Positions 1 through 12,430 are shown, numbered from the stretch's first letter. The stretch: DNA of 64,000 nucleotides from Oenanthe sinensis (GCA_028671895.1 CM053799.1:43525455-43589454); one strand, 5' to 3'. Notes: generated by a model not told the origin, from the sequence alone. Translations and numbers: made by a program.

Positions 1-3000
1 ATCCAGGATCTCACGTTATTAATGATAACCTCTTCATAAAGTGACATTAATAACTAGATCAATACTGAAACCCTATCCAACTTACTCCTGTAGAATAATT
101 CTACACTGAACCACCTCAAAGGTGAATCTCTTACTTCCCTTCCTCGAAATATGGAGCCAATCAGATGTATTATCACTTTCTCTGAAAGATTTAATATAAA
201 GCAAGAGTGAGCGAAAGAATGCTCAACAAATTATCCACCCAATTATCTGTGTGACTCTCATTCAAGAACATGATAATCACTGCTATCTCAATAGTATAAC
301 ATAGGTTACCGGTCTAGGGTAAGCATAGCAAAGTATCTCTCGACAATACATATAGTCAGAGTTTTCTATTAAAAGCATTTATACTAAACATGAAGTTTAG
401 AAGAATATACTCCGAACAATTTAGTTCATTATATAAAATAAGACACTATTGAATATAGTGTTACTACTCTTTCATACTTCCTCTGAAGCTTTTGAAATAG
501 AACCCGATGAACTATATAAGTTCACAGTTTTGAAATAATATATCAGTAACTTAGCAAAATAGTATCAACTATATCTTTGCTAAACTCTCATAATATAATG
601 GGTACACAGTTCAAGATACTGCAATAATAGTTGTTTCTCATCATAAGAAAATCAAATCACTTTGAACCATACCACTTATAAGGTCTAAATCCAGTAAAAT
701 ATTTTAAAGATTTATAAACTATTTGGTGTACCTCATGTACCCGCTTAAGTTTTCAAAATAACTTTTCGTCAAAACATCTCGACTGACCTGTTGTGTTGTG
801 ATATATATAGAAAGCAAGAGTGATCAATATAGCTCAGCAAGAACATATATAACTGTAAATATACTCTTTTTAAACATCGTTTAAAATTGCAATATTATGC
901 ATACTTTACGTACTCTACGAGTTTGCAAAATAAACTTTTTGTCAAAGTAGTTTGAATGAGTATGAAGATCTCAACATATCAACCACTGACAACACCCTCA
1001 GTAAATCAGCTCATAGGCTTTCATTACGATGTTTCAACACAATTCTAATTGGAAGATGGGACTGTATCTAGAGCCTTTCACACGTTGCTACCGTACATAC
1101 ACGATGATCAGTCGCAACCTACGGCAGCTCTTGTTGTTTCTCTACATGCAGAAGGGGGAGCCGACGGAAATACCTCCGACCTTGGTAATCACCCTAGACC
1201 GCATACGGGCCAAAGTGCTGGATCGTGCATCACTCGGCCTCTTACGCTGTATCTCCTAGTCCACTGGAACAATCTATAAACTTGGAACATGAATTTAATC
1301 CTAGATCCCCAAGTATACCATACTTGTTAATAGATTCATCTATCTAACCTGGAACCGGAATTTAATTCTACTTCCCCAAGTATATCATACTTGTTAATAG
1401 ATATACTTAACTCTGAATAGGTATTGCCAAAATAATCGAGGCAATAATCTCACCACAAAGGTGTGTTGGCCACCGTCAACTGATGTTTTTATTAAGGAAT
1501 GAAAACCATTTAAAACCACGACTCGGGAGTTAATCGGAAAACCTCTTATGATTTGATAAGTTGAAAACCCTACTACAGTAGGCCGGTTATGTCAAAACAC
1601 AACCGCTTTTGAGAAATTAAATCACCTTTTACTCCCTTGACTGAGTTCCCTATTTTTTATAAGTCCAAGAATATTTTATTCTTTTTAAAAGAATAAAATA
1701 AAAATAAAAATAAATATTAGGGAACCCTCACTATATTTAAATAAATTTTCTGAAGGTCAGAAAATATTTTAAATAATTATTAAAGACCTTCAATAATTTT
1801 TAAATCAATTTAGAATATTTAATAAATATTTAAATAATATTTATTAAATAATAATCAATTAATAAAATTCCTTTTAAATAAATATTCAAATAATATTTAT
1901 TAACTCTATTTAATTCCTTTATCAAAATAATATCAAAATATATTTATTGGAATATTTATAATCGTTATTTTATCATAATCCATCTCCGGCATCTCCAGGA
2001 TTACAACAGTATTTAGAATAACCTTCCGACTCCCGGTCTACATTCGAAAATATGAAAACTGCTCTACTCTTAGAGCCTCTATACAACATCGGTATATATC
2101 TATAATATCTTATAACATATAAACCAAATCATTTGCGAAAGGTTAACAACAGTTAAATCAATTCAAATTTTTAAGTAAATAGTTATATCACAACATCAAC
2201 AGTAGAACATAAGGTATAGGTTTTGAAAACTTGCATAAACATACTTTAATTTCATATGCAAGATCAAGAATATAACATTTTGATATTAAAAGTATAAGGT
2301 TAGGAAAACTTGCCTGGAGTCCAAGATACGTTCTTAGAGTCTCACTCACTCTGGATTTTCTATCAATAGATATCATAATCCCAATTAGTACTCTTAATTT
2401 CATAAACTACATATATTACTAATAAGTATACTCGCATATCGAGTCCAATTATGATAAATTCAAATTGGTACTTGGTCATTTTATTAATACTTATCTTTAC
2501 CCGGCATTCACCTACTCGAGTCTATCTTAACCATTCGTAAATCATCTCGTCAACTGCTTTTAATCTAATCCTTTACTCCAATACATAGTTATGTTATTTC
2601 TCAACATCTTTCGTGTTTTAAACGACTCGAAATTAACTTTTTATCTTGGCCAAAGTGACTCGTCAAAACAGTGCCCCTAGCGTTGATTTTTTTTGCGAAT
2701 TACTATTACGCGACTCGCATACCAACATTTTTAATAAATTAGAAAACGTGTAATTAAATGCAAAACCACCTCAAGGAGTTTCTTGAGTATTTAAAATATT
2801 TATCAAAAATATTTTGATTTGGAACATATGAATTTAACTTGGTGAAATGCATTTTAAAAGTCGAGTCAACTACGCGGTTTTACTATTTACACCGCTTTCA
2901 CTAAAACGTTCATAACTCACTAACCGTTAACTCAAACGACACACCGTTTTTCACGTACACGATCTAGAGAATTCCTATAATACAATTCATTAAAAGTTTG

Positions 3001-4701
3001 GCCCTGGACAGAGGACTCATATTTCCGAATGTCCATAACAGTTCAGTAGCTCCTCAATGAATAGTGTCATCGCGCAACTTTGGTTCCGATATTTTAATAA
3101 TATCGAAAAATTAACTTTTTAACACAAAACCTTTTTTATGATATTACTAACTGTCGAATTTATATATCTTCCAAGTTTCATAATTTTATTCCACTCTTAA
3201 GCAGTCCAATAATAGTTCGAAAGTGAGATTAAAGAAGCAGTTTGGTTCAATCGAACTACTTTCACTAAATCGGATGTTTCTCTTAAACAGTAAATCGGAA
3301 TAACATGATTCAAGTGTCAAAACAAACTATAGAACAAGAAATATGCATTCATGGGCAGTGGTGACAGGGTCCAGTGTACTTTCATTTCGGGGTTATGGTT
3401 TCCAATGAGTTCACGAAAAACGGGCATTACGACAGCTATAAACTTAACATTTTCCGGATTTAATCAATTGAAATCCATTCACAACCAAGATCAATCATCA
3501 ACATACTACTATGTTCATATCATTCAACTACTCATTTCATAACTTTTGACCAACACTACTTCACAAAATCATCCAATAACATTCAACCATTTACATCCAA
3601 ACTTCTTAAATCAGATATACTTAAACATAACTCAAAATCAAGCTTATAACTCAAAGTAAATCAAATGGTGGATGGAGTTTATACCTTTATTGAATCATTA
3701 AACATAATAACAAGAGCCTGTAAGCCTTAAGGGAACCTTGATCTATGCTTAACATCCTTAAACTTGCAAGAGAAATCAAGAAACAAGTTAGTAAATTTTT
3801 GGAGTTACTATTCACCCTCAACTTTGAGCAAAGATTTGACTATGCTCTACTAGTTAAATGTCCATGAAATTTTGAACATACCTTAGTTATAAATTATGGA
3901 AGCTATGGTCAAAATTTGGTGATTTATGGATGAGTGGAGCTTGGGTTTTGAATTTCATTTTCTCCTTTCTCATGCTTGGCCGAATTGAAGATGAAGAACA
4001 AGGGGGGAGCTTTTTGCTTTATCAAATTGTGTTGGCTGATTTTTATGTTTGTATAACTTGTATGTAATGTATATGGATAGTATTGGTTGATTTAAAATCA
4101 AAAGTCCAAGGCAAGTACTAAGCTCCATGAATTTAAGGATCTTGTTTTCTATTTTTCCATGATTTGTGGAACTATGTCTCCAACTAGTACTTGATTACTT
4201 GGTTGGCTTGTGATTCCTTGTTCCTTGCTTGGTTCCTCCCATTTGGTTGCCAACTCTTTTAGTTTTCATGGGGTTTGCATGACCTTGGTGCAATTCTTGG
4301 TTATCCAACATTTAATCATTAATCCTCCACGTAAGTTTGATTAATTTCCAAAAGTTTTTCATCGTAGGAATTCCGTAGCGTAAATACTTAATATTCCAAA
4401 TACTCTAATTCGATTATAACCATGAACTTTATAAATTATAATCCTCCCGGTCATAACATAATTCTCTTATTCCTCGATACCTCGTAAATTATTAAACAAA
4501 TCGAAAAAGTGAAAATCTTCGAATTCTATCGACTTTTACATTCACTCATTTTCTTCATACAACAATATGACATCTCCGAATTTCTAGTATTCCAACACTT
4601 ACTTAGTGTGGGCTAATTTTTTTTTCATAATCCGTATAATCACTATTCATCAGGTCTTTTATAAATAAAATAAAAAAAATGTATCAAAATCTGGGTTATT
4701 A
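1..4701. repeat. LTR-retrotransposon-like non-coding sequence, probably a long Ty3-type LTR or part of one
   Basis: No credible protein gene is visible: the short open frames overlap one another and show no family motif. The block ends at 4689-4701 with CTGGGTTATTACA, the kind of terminus (..TTACA) common in plant Ty3-type LTRs, and immediately beyond it a copia pol reading frame starts in mid-domain. The simplest reading is that this block is the right end of an LTR element inserted into that copia copy. The left end is outside the window, so neither length nor orientation can be fixed. Only the terminus and the abrupt change at 4702 are seen; the Ty3 label is inferred. Confidence 0.45.
1281..1403. 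repeat. Two-copy direct repeat, period 67 bp
   Basis: Two imperfect head-to-tail copies, each containing CCCCAAGTATA followed by CATACTTGTTAATAGAT. The copies start near 1281 and 1348. This looks like a small local tandem duplication inside the LTR-like block, with no coding content. Confidence 0.75.
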
Positions 4702-4703
4702 CA

Positions 4704-5530
4704 ATGTTGCCTTATGAAAAATTAGATGAAGAACCACCATCATATGATTCTCTTAAGGTTTTTGGTTTAGCATGTTTTGTTCTTCTTCCCCACATAAAAG
4801 AACAAAACTCGAGCCACATGCTCGACTTTGTTGCTTTATTAGTTATTGTAGTAGTTAGAAAGGATACCGCTGTTGGGATCCTATCTCTCAACGACTATGA
4901 GTTTCTCGTAATGTAATATTTTGGGAACACAAAATGTTCTCATCTATGTCAGATTTTCAAATTGACACTTCTACTAGCATTTCTCACTTTACATATCCTT
5001 TTGTTGATCTACATCTTAGTGATGTATATGTAGAACCATCAACATCTTCTGACATATTTTTGACAGATCCTCCAATTGAGCTCATACAACCATCCTCAAC
5101 TACTAATGTTTTTTCAACAGTATTTAAGATAGAGGATTCTGGTGTTGAGCCTCTCGATGAACCTCATGTTCATCGCTCTAAGTAATACAACCTTTTGTTC
5201 GGCTACCTAATTATCATGTTTATTCTACTATACAATCATTACATGAGCCTCAAACATATAGAGAGGTTAGTGTTAACCCTCTTTTGCAGAAAGTAGTGAC
5301 AAAGGAACTCCAAGCATTAGACAAAAATCACACTTGGGATCTAGCTACTTTACCTCATGGCAAAACAACGGTGAGTTGTTGATGGATCTACAAACTTAAA
5401 ACCAAATTTGATGGCTCCATTAATCGGTATAAAGCTCGCCTAGTCACTAGAGGCTTTACTCCAGAATATGACATTGATTAATTATGAGAAAACAATTGTA
5501 CCAGTTGTTCGTTTCACCTCCATTTTCCAA
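4704..5530 (+). pseudogene. Ty1/copia pol fragment: integrase C-terminus to start of reverse transcriptase, broken
   Basis: The frame opens with YEKLDEEPPSYDSLKVFG, the copia integrase C-terminal motif (PYE-L..PSY..LKVFG). Near 4926-4935 follows the 'VIFWEHKMF' element, then an acidic, Ser/Thr-rich linker, and from about 5265 the RT N-terminus (LQALDKNHTWDL, then YKARLVTRGFTPEYDID). At least one stop (near 5380) and frame changes break it, and RT stops around 5530, well before the catalytic YVDD. The upstream side is cut at 4702 by the LTR-like block. It lies opposite in orientation to the aORF fragment that follows, so it is a separate, older insertion. The product class is clear; it cannot be functional. 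Confidence 0.8.
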
Positions 5531-5811
5531 AGGACTATTATGAAAAGATTGAAGTTGATCAGCTTCTAGTCTATTGTTCAACACCAATTGTAAAAATCTT
5601 GAATATAAACAGAAATTCTCCATTTTTGCTTGGTTCTTCAAGATTTCAGCCATGATCAATCGTCCAAAGTTGAGTATGATATTTGAAGACACTGAATAAG
5701 CTATCACCTTATTAAACTTTGTAATTCCATGGAAACACCCTGTCTTTGGTGCAAAGGCATGAGACGGGATGTTGAAAAACAGGTTCCATTCTTTAGTAAG
5801 ATGATGCTTGT

Positions 5812-7160
5812 TGTTAGGTCCAAATGATTGTAGATGGAGGGGTTGAATACAATCTCTAATAAATATTAAACTCTGTTTTGGATAATTTTTTATTAAACAA
5901 TTTTAATTATTATCATGAAATAATAATCAAAGAAACACAGTTCAAGTAAAATACTTATATTAAACTTGACATGGGTTATAAGATTAAATCAGATTATATT
6001 CACTAATTAGCTCTTAAAATTCTAGAGTAATTTTTACATTAAATGCTCTTAGAATTTTATGTTTAGCCAAAATAGAAAGTTAATAGAATTGAGTTGAAAG
6101 CTGATGATCTAGTCTTGTATTTATAGACAATTCAGACTTATGAGACTTTTTCTGCTCGGGGAGACTTTTTCTCCTCTGGAAGACTTTTTCTTGGCTGGAA
6201 GACTTTCTCTTTGGAAGACTTTTGAAGTCATGGAAGACTTATTAAGCTCAGGGAGACTTTCTTAGGACAGGGAGACTTTCTCTATCAACTCGGGAAGACT
6301 TTTTAAGATGTGGGAGACATTTGAAAAAATCTCGGAGAGACTTTTCAAATGTCTTCCCGAGATATTTTTCTGTCGACCTGAATGTTAATTGAAATGTGTA
6401 TATCTTCTGCCTTTTTCTTCTTTTTTTTCTTTTTAATTTAAATTCTATTTGTTTTATTATATATCTTATATATTAAATTAATTCTTTTTGAATTAATCTA
6501 AGTAAATAGGATACATAATAAATTATCTTTTTGATAATAGAATTAAATTAAAGTCTTCTTTATTCTAAAATAATTCTAAATTAATTAATTTCTTAATCAA
6601 TTTAAAGAATAAATTAATTCTGATTGAATTAATTTACCAATTAAATTAACTAAATAATTAAATCAATTAATAAAGAATTAAATTAGTCTTGACTCCACAA
6701 CTGTTGATGATATAATTTTAAATCTTCTATCTTCATACCAATGTCTGCAGCTGACCATTTCTTCTGTAATAAAGAACTTTCTCTGTATTTTTCCAACACT
6801 CCGTGTACTGTCTGGTTCACGAGTGATTCACAACAAATAAAATTCTTCACTTGACTTTTGTAATGGTTCACTTCTGCTCCTTCTGACTTGACTATATTTG
6901 TTGTCACACAATATTAAAATCTTCTGACACTGTAGCTTTTTCAAACTTAAATCCTCCACTGGGGCATAATCAAATAAATTGAGCTTCTTTCAATGTAGTA
7001 CTACTTCAAGTGTGTAGGTTGACTTTGATCTTCTTTTTCTTGTCAAATAATACCTACTGAAGATTCCTGTGACAGATAATGGATTTACTTACAAATTATT
7101 TATATTTGAGTTGAGTTGTCATCTCACTAAACAAATAGGCTTTTAAACATATGCCTTTCA
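5812..7160 (-). mobile_element. Solo LTR (copia-type, 1349 bp) with target-site duplication
   Basis: The left edge is TGTTAGGTCC and the right edge is CCTTTCA, giving a TG..CA element. It is flanked by CTTGT (5807-5811) and CTTTT (7161-7165), a 5-bp target duplication with one mismatch. The uninterrupted target is preserved in the duplicate at 7772-7782, where GATGATGCTTG runs straight into TAGATCTTC. The TGTTAGGTCC edge matches the E3 LTR edge at 18302, so the sense direction is inferred to be minus. Between 6130 and 6360 it contains about ten degenerate GGAAGACTTT/GGGAGACTTT repeats and an inverted repeat. No internal retroelement sequence is present, so it is a recombined remnant. Confidence 0.85.
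6312..6357. repeat. Inverted repeat inside the solo LTR
   Basis: GGGAGACATTTGAAAA (from 6312) pairs with TTTTCAAATGTCTTCCC (ending 6357), with a short CTCGG-containing loop. It sits at the end of the GGAAGACTTT repeat array and may be a regulatory or terminator-like hairpin of the LTR; that role is inferred. Confidence 0.6.
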
Positions 7161-8335
7161 CTTTTAGATCTTCTTTGGAAGCACATTGTTTTCCAATGTG
7201 CAGTGCAACCAGTAAAAGAAGTTGTCAAGATCAGTCTGAGAAGGTTCAGGCTCAAAGTTATCTATCGGCAGCTGCAGTGCTTCATTTATATGATTTTCAG
7301 TGATTCTGACAAACTGCCTCAAAACTTTACAAGTGAAGGCTTGAATTCCATCTTCAGAGGTATCCTTCGCTGACCTGTAAACCTGTCTCAACATGCATCT
7401 ATTTAAAGGCACGTCAATGGTTGGTACAAACCGGACAATAGAACTTTCATTTAAAAACCTGACCCATTTGCCTAACTCTCCTGACTCAGTCTAATCATTA
7501 ACTAAAATAGATAAATAATTGGTCTTTTGAGAACAAAATTACCCGCTATTTAATTAAAAATAAAGGATAATTTTTATAAATAAAGTTACCAATTTATTAC
7601 CCAGATTTTAACAAATTATGGAAACCCTAATTAGTACTAAAATTTGTCAAAATTAACTTTAAGATTAAATTATAGGTTTAATCTAGTTAACTTTTAACAC
7701 ACTCAATTTTTAATTACGTGGTGTAAAGGCATGGGACAGGATGTTGAAAAACAGGTTCCATTCTTTATTAAGATGATGCTTGTAGATCTTCTTTGGAAGC
7801 ACATTGTTTTCCAAAGTGCAGTGCAACCAGTAAAAGAAGTTGTCAAGATCAGTCTGAGACGGTTCAGGCTCAAAGTTATCTGTCTGCAGCTGTAATGCTT
7901 CATTTATATGATTTTCAGTGATTCTGACAAACCACCTCAAAACTTTACAAGTGAAGGCTAAAATTACATCTTCAGAGGTATCTTTCGCTGACCTGTAAAC
8001 ATGTCTGAACATGAATCTATTTAAGGGCACGTCAGTAGTTGGTGCAAACCAGACAATAGAACTTTCATTTAAAAACTAACCCATTTTCCTAACTCTCCTG
8101 ACTTAGTAGAATCATCAACTAAATTAGATAAATAATTGGTCTTTTTTAGAACAAAATTACCAGCCATTTAATTAAAAACAAAAGATAATTTTTATAATTA
8201 AAGTTACCAATTTATTACCTAAATTTTAGCAAATTATGGAAACCCTAATTAGCATTTAAATTTCTCAAAATTAACTTTAAGATTAAATTATAGGTTTAAT
8301 CTAGTTAACTTTTAACACACTAAATTTTTAACTAC

Positions 8336-8552
8336 CTATTTTAATCCTTAAATTAATTTGAATGAACAATACCCTCAAGAACCCTAGAAAAGCTATTCGT
8401 AAACCCAACAGTGAGATCTCTAACTGCAGTTAATCAACTTAAGTGAAATTACACTTCAAATGATCTAGAAAGAGTGGGTAAACTAATACTTGTTTCAGAA
8501 TTGAATTTGGCTGGGTGATTTTTGAGTTATGAACAATCAAGTTTTCGATTTT
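8336..8552. other. Non-coding spacer upstream of the E3 aORF
   Basis: AT-rich sequence between the tandem duplication and the palindrome array. No supported gene; it probably holds the leader of the minus-strand aORF. Confidence 0.4.
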
Positions 8553-8624
8553 TCTTGCGCCTCCCTTGTGTATCTACTGTGTGTATCGCAATTTAAACTA
8601 AAAACACTTACTCTACAGAAGTGC

Positions 8625-8671
<47 letters not shown>

Positions 8672-8998
8672 CTCCATAAAAGAAAAAAAAATCTTCTACG
8701 TGATAAGTTGCGCCTGCACAGTGGTTCACTATGTTTAGCGCAACATAAAACTCGAGCGCAACATAAATTAGCAAAAATTCTGTTAATTGATATGTTGCGC
8801 CTTCACAGTGGTGCACTATGTTTGGCGCAACATACTACTCAAGTGTAATTAAACCCTGAATTATAATAAGGCATGATTATGTTGCGCCTACACAGTAGTC
8901 ACACTGTGTCAGGCGCCACATAACTAAGCACTTGAGAAATTTTGTAACCTGAGTTATGTTGCGCCTACACAGTGGGAGCACTGTGAGTGGCACAATAA
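8553..8998. repeat. Array of palindromic TTGCGCC..GGCGCAA units
   Basis: Units at 8707-8746, 8793-8834, 8878-8922 and 8954-8998 each read roughly TATGTTGCGCC, CACAGTG, a short centre, CACTGTG, then GGCGCAACATA, so each is a ~40-45 bp inverted repeat. A degenerate fifth unit lies at 8553-8592 and a half unit near 8751-8766. GC-rich arms in AT-rich DNA make them stand out. The array is inside E3, between pol and aORF, at the position where E1 and E2 carry other oligomer arrays. Confidence 0.85.
8626..8669. repeat. (TA)n microsatellite
   Basis: About 22 perfect TA repeats between the first and second palindromic units. Overlapping Tyr/Ile-rich open frames here are artefacts of the repeat. Confidence 0.98.
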
Positions 8999-9512
8999 AA
9001 ATTGAGGGCACAACTTCTACTTAACTTATTTAGCTAGTTACAGCTCTGAATTTTTGTTACTATTACATAATAATATTTATAAATAATTTGAATAATTAAT
9101 CAATAATAGTTAATTACTCACAAATATTATTTCACAAAATATTTATTAATAACAATAATAAAGTTAATTGTTAAAATTATTATCATAAATAAAATACACT
9201 TCCTAGTTATTTTACTTTTATTTTAAATATAAGAATAAATATGAATATTTATCCTTTTTACTTAAAATAATTTTAAATAATATTATAAAATATATAAGCA
9301 CCAAGAATTTATCAATTAAATACAAGCACTTAAATATTTGCTTAAGATTAACATTAAATAAATAAATTAGCATGCATGTACAAGGTATTTATCTAACTTA
9401 TAATCCTAAATAACTGAAATAGAATTTGGTAAATAAATTTAAAAGTCCTAAAAATATTGAAATTAATCAACTATTGAATTAATCAGCTCCAAATTGTAGT
9501 TTTGATTACTAA
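8999..9512. other. AT-rich spacer between E3 pol and the palindrome array
   Basis: No gene or recognisable repeat seen; part of the E3 interior. Confidence 0.5.
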
Positions 9513-11060
9513 ATAATTAGTTAGTAGAATTTAACATCCCAAGTTAACAAACCAGTCTTGTGAAAGTGATTTCATCCAATGGATTGGTGAAGATGTCTGC
9601 AATTTGTTGTTCTGTACGTACAAAATGTAACTCTACAGTACCACTCATGACATGATCTCTAATGAAATGATAACTGATATCAACGTGTTTGGTCCTTGAG
9701 TGCTAAACATGATTGTTTGTGATTGCTATGGCACTTGTGTTGTCACAGAATATTGAAATTTTGCTCAGCAATAGTCCATAGTCTTGAAGTTGGTTCCTTA
9801 TCCACAATATTTGTGCACAGTAGCTTCCAACAGCAACATATTCAGTTTCAACTGTGACATTGCAACTGAGTGTTGCTTCTTGCTATACCATGAAACCAAT
9901 CTTCCACCAAGGAATTGACAACTCCCTGATGTACTCTTTCGATCAATCCTATAACCTGCATAATCAGAATCTGTATAGCCAACAAGGTCAAAACCTATAT
10001 CTTTAGGGTACCAAATTCCAAGGTTCGGACTTCCTTTGAGATACCTAAAAATTCGTTTAACGGCTATAAGATGTGATTCCTTAGGGTAAGCTTAAAACCT
10101 AGCACACAAGCTGTGACAAACATAATATCTGGTCTATTTGCAGTTAAGTAAAATAATGAGCCGATCATACCTCTATAGCTTATGATATCTACCCTCTTAC
10201 CAGGTTCATCTTTATCAAGCTTAGTGGCAATTGCCATTGGGGTTTTAGCTGGTGATGCATCTTCAAGACCATACTTTTTCAAAAGATCTTTCATTTACTT
10301 GGTCTAACAAATGAAGATTCCATCTTTCCTTTGGCTTACTTGGAGTCCAAGGAAGTAATTCAGCTCACCTTCATGCTCATTTCATATCTACTCTGCATTA
10401 ACTTAGCAAATCTACTAAACAACTGATCGTTATTAGAACCAAATATAATGTCATCCACATATACTTGCACTAATATCATGTCATTTTTTTGCATTTTATG
10501 AAATAGAGTCTTATCTATGACACCTCTAGTGAAACCATTTTCAAGTAAGAATACAGCTAGAGTGTCATACCATGTCCGAGGTACTTGCTTTAAGCCATAG
10601 AGTGCCTTGAAGAGAAAGTATACAAAATCAGCAAATTCTAGATCTTCAAACCCTAGGGGTTGTTCCACATACACTTCTTCTTCAAACTCTCCATTCAGGA
10701 ATGCACTATTCATATCCATTTGATATACTTTAAAGTTGGAATGTGCTGCGAATGCCAGAAGCATCCTAATAGATTCAAGTCTTGCCATTGGTGCATATGT
10801 TTCATCATAATATATTCATTCTTCTTGGTAATAACCTTTAGCAATCAGTCTGGCTTTATTCCTCATAACAATGTCATCTTCATCCAGTTTATTTCTGAAT
10901 ACCCACTTTGTGCCTATAATAGACTTGTTCTTTGGCCTAGGTACCAGCTTCCAGAATTTTTGTCTTTCGAATTGATTGAGTTCTTCTTGAATAGAAATAA
11001 ATCAATCTGGGTCTTCTAGTACTTCTTCTACTTTCTTTGGCTCTATCTCAGAGAGAAAAC
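9513..11060 (-). pseudogene. E3 reverse transcriptase and RNase H, broken
   Basis: On the minus strand RT covers about 11060-10064: N-terminal 'GTKWVFRNK'-like sequence near 10920, then 10788-10360 with NSAFLNGEFEEEVYVEQP, ALYGLKQ and the intact catalytic YVDD (codons at 10461-10450), then the 'SPAKTPMA..Y.GMIGSLFYLTANRPDI' block at 10294-10110. RNase H continues from about 10030, with motifs around SWYSKKQ and a terminal ADIFTNPLDE near 9590, ending near 9513. Stops and frame changes separate the blocks. RT copies the element's RNA into DNA; this copy cannot make a full enzyme even though the active site survives. Confidence 0.85.
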
Positions 11061-12430
11061 CAGATAATAAACATTCATTTTATGAAGCACGTCTAGTTTG
11101 AACTCCAGCATCTGGATATCCTAGAATCAACTCAAAGGGTTGATCTCTACTCCACACCCTATGTCTAGGTAGATTTTTCCTATATGATTCAGCCTGATTA
11201 TCATTAAAGTGCTGAGTCCTGTTAGTAGATGTTTCAGTTGCTCCCCCTGAGCTACTGCTTGGTTGAGAATGAGATTCTCTGCCACTACTAGTAGTTTCTG
11301 TGAATCTTCCATTGTTTTCACTACTAGGGTCAGAATCATCATTGTTTTTATTCTCAATTGGTGCTTGATTTTCTATTGCAGTTTAGGTTCTTCTACACCT
11401 TCATCTGAGTTCAAATTTTCAAACTACAGAGTTTCAGTGTCATCTGTTCTTTGTAGGCTTGGGAGCTTGAGATCATCAAAAGTTACATGCATGTTTTCAA
11501 TGACCTTTTTGTGTTCAATCACATAAAACCTGTACGTTTTAGATTCCATAGAGTAGCCAAGAAATATGCCTTCATGAGCCTTGGATTCAAACTTTCCTAG
11601 ATGCTCATCGTCTTTCAATACAAAGCACTTTGCTCCAAACACATGAAAGTATTTCAGTGTTGGTTTCTTGTTTGCCATCAACTCGTATGGAGTCTTGTCA
11701 TGATCTTATTAACCAGGGTCCGGTTTTGAGTGTAGCAAGCTGTGTTGACTGCTTCAGCCCAAAAGTACAAAGGTAGCTTAGCTTCATTCAGCATTATTCT
11801 TGCTGCTTCAACCAATGATTTGTTCTTCATTTCTACTACTCCATTTTGTTGTAGAGTTTTGGGCATTGAGTATTGTCTTGAAATTCCTTTTTCAACACAG
11901 AATTCATTCAGGGTTACATTTCTGAATTATGTTCCATTGTCAGACCTTATCTTCCTGATAGGCAAATCAGCTTCTAACTCAATTTTCTTTATGTGATCAA
12001 CGATTGTTTGAGGGGGCTTCATCTTTAAAGGCTAGAAACAAAACCCACGTGTACTTAGAGTAGTCATCAACAATTACTAGTGCATATCTTTTCCTTGACA
12101 TAGACATGACATTGACTGGGCTAAATAAATCCATATGCAGAAGTTCCAGTGGTTCAGTAATGTCTGATGAGTCTTTGCTTCGATGAGATGATTTCTTTGA
12201 CTTCTCTTTTTTCACATGCTTCACACAGACCTTCTTGACAAAATTCCATCTCAGGTAAACCTCTAACCAATTCCCTCTTAACTAAAGATTTCATTACCTT
12301 GCAGTTCAGGTATGATAGTTTCTTATTCCATAACCAACTGTCCTCTGTTGAAGCTTTGCTATAAAAACATTGAACTTCGCATTTGCTTGCAAAGAATAAG
12401 TCAGCCACAAAGAGATTCTCATTTCTCACT
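11061..12430 (-). pseudogene. E3 integrase and integrase-RT linker, broken
   Basis: Minus-strand pieces in order: 12429-12154 holds the GAG-pre-integrase/zinc region (SWLWNKKLSYLN, then CQEGLCEACEK); its two zinc histidines appear replaced by N and Y. Piece 12224-11997 has HMDLFSPVNVMSMSRKRY and VDDYSKYTWVLF, the first catalytic Asp region. Piece 11866-11678 has QQNGVVEMKNKSL, carrying the catalytic Glu, and piece 11681-11424 has PTLKYFHVFGAKCFVL and EGIFLGYS. The 11357-11127 stretch is a low-complexity linker before RT. Frame changes break it in several places. Confidence 0.85.

Larger units (their letters stand above)
5456..8080 (-). pseudogene. Retrotransposon additional ORF (aORF) of element E3, duplicated and interrupted
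   Basis: Read on the minus strand, 7412-7166 and then 5806-5456 carry one protein split by a solo LTR, with a second copy of its first part at 8030-7722. Recognisable stretches are VYRSAKDTSED, ITENHINEALQL, EPSQTDLDNFFYWLH, NKEWNLFFNILSHAF and LNFGRLIMAEI. They align by eye with the + strand aORF of E1 (46412-46630, e.g. NEWSFLFDTLLRVFTC and NVGRLILGEL) and more weakly with E2's (60550-60760). The family resembles the 'putative plant transposon protein' type domain; its role is unknown. It lies downstream of the E3 pol on the same strand, as the aORF does in E1 and E2. Stops and the inserted LTR make it non-functional. Confidence 0.7.
5751..8335. repeat. Tandem duplication of a ~0.61-kb unit, left copy split by a solo LTR
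   Basis: The unit starting GGTGCAAAGGCATGAG at about 5751 (5751-5811 plus 7166-7718 once the LTR and one target copy are removed) recurs as 7722-8335, starting GGTGTAAAGGCATGGG. Each copy is about 614 bp. Similarity runs through the aORF segment and about 300 bp of its AT-rich upstream sequence to a shared TTAACTTTTAACACAC end. Only the left copy contains the solo LTR, so the duplication came first. Confidence 0.85.

Noticed and set aside
1029..1279. Two overlapping 76-codon open frames
   Set aside because: They overlap in different frames in LTR-like DNA and neither shows a protein motif.
8529..8848. Open frames across the (TA)n tract
   Set aside because: Tyr-Ile repeats are the translation of the microsatellite; no gene.
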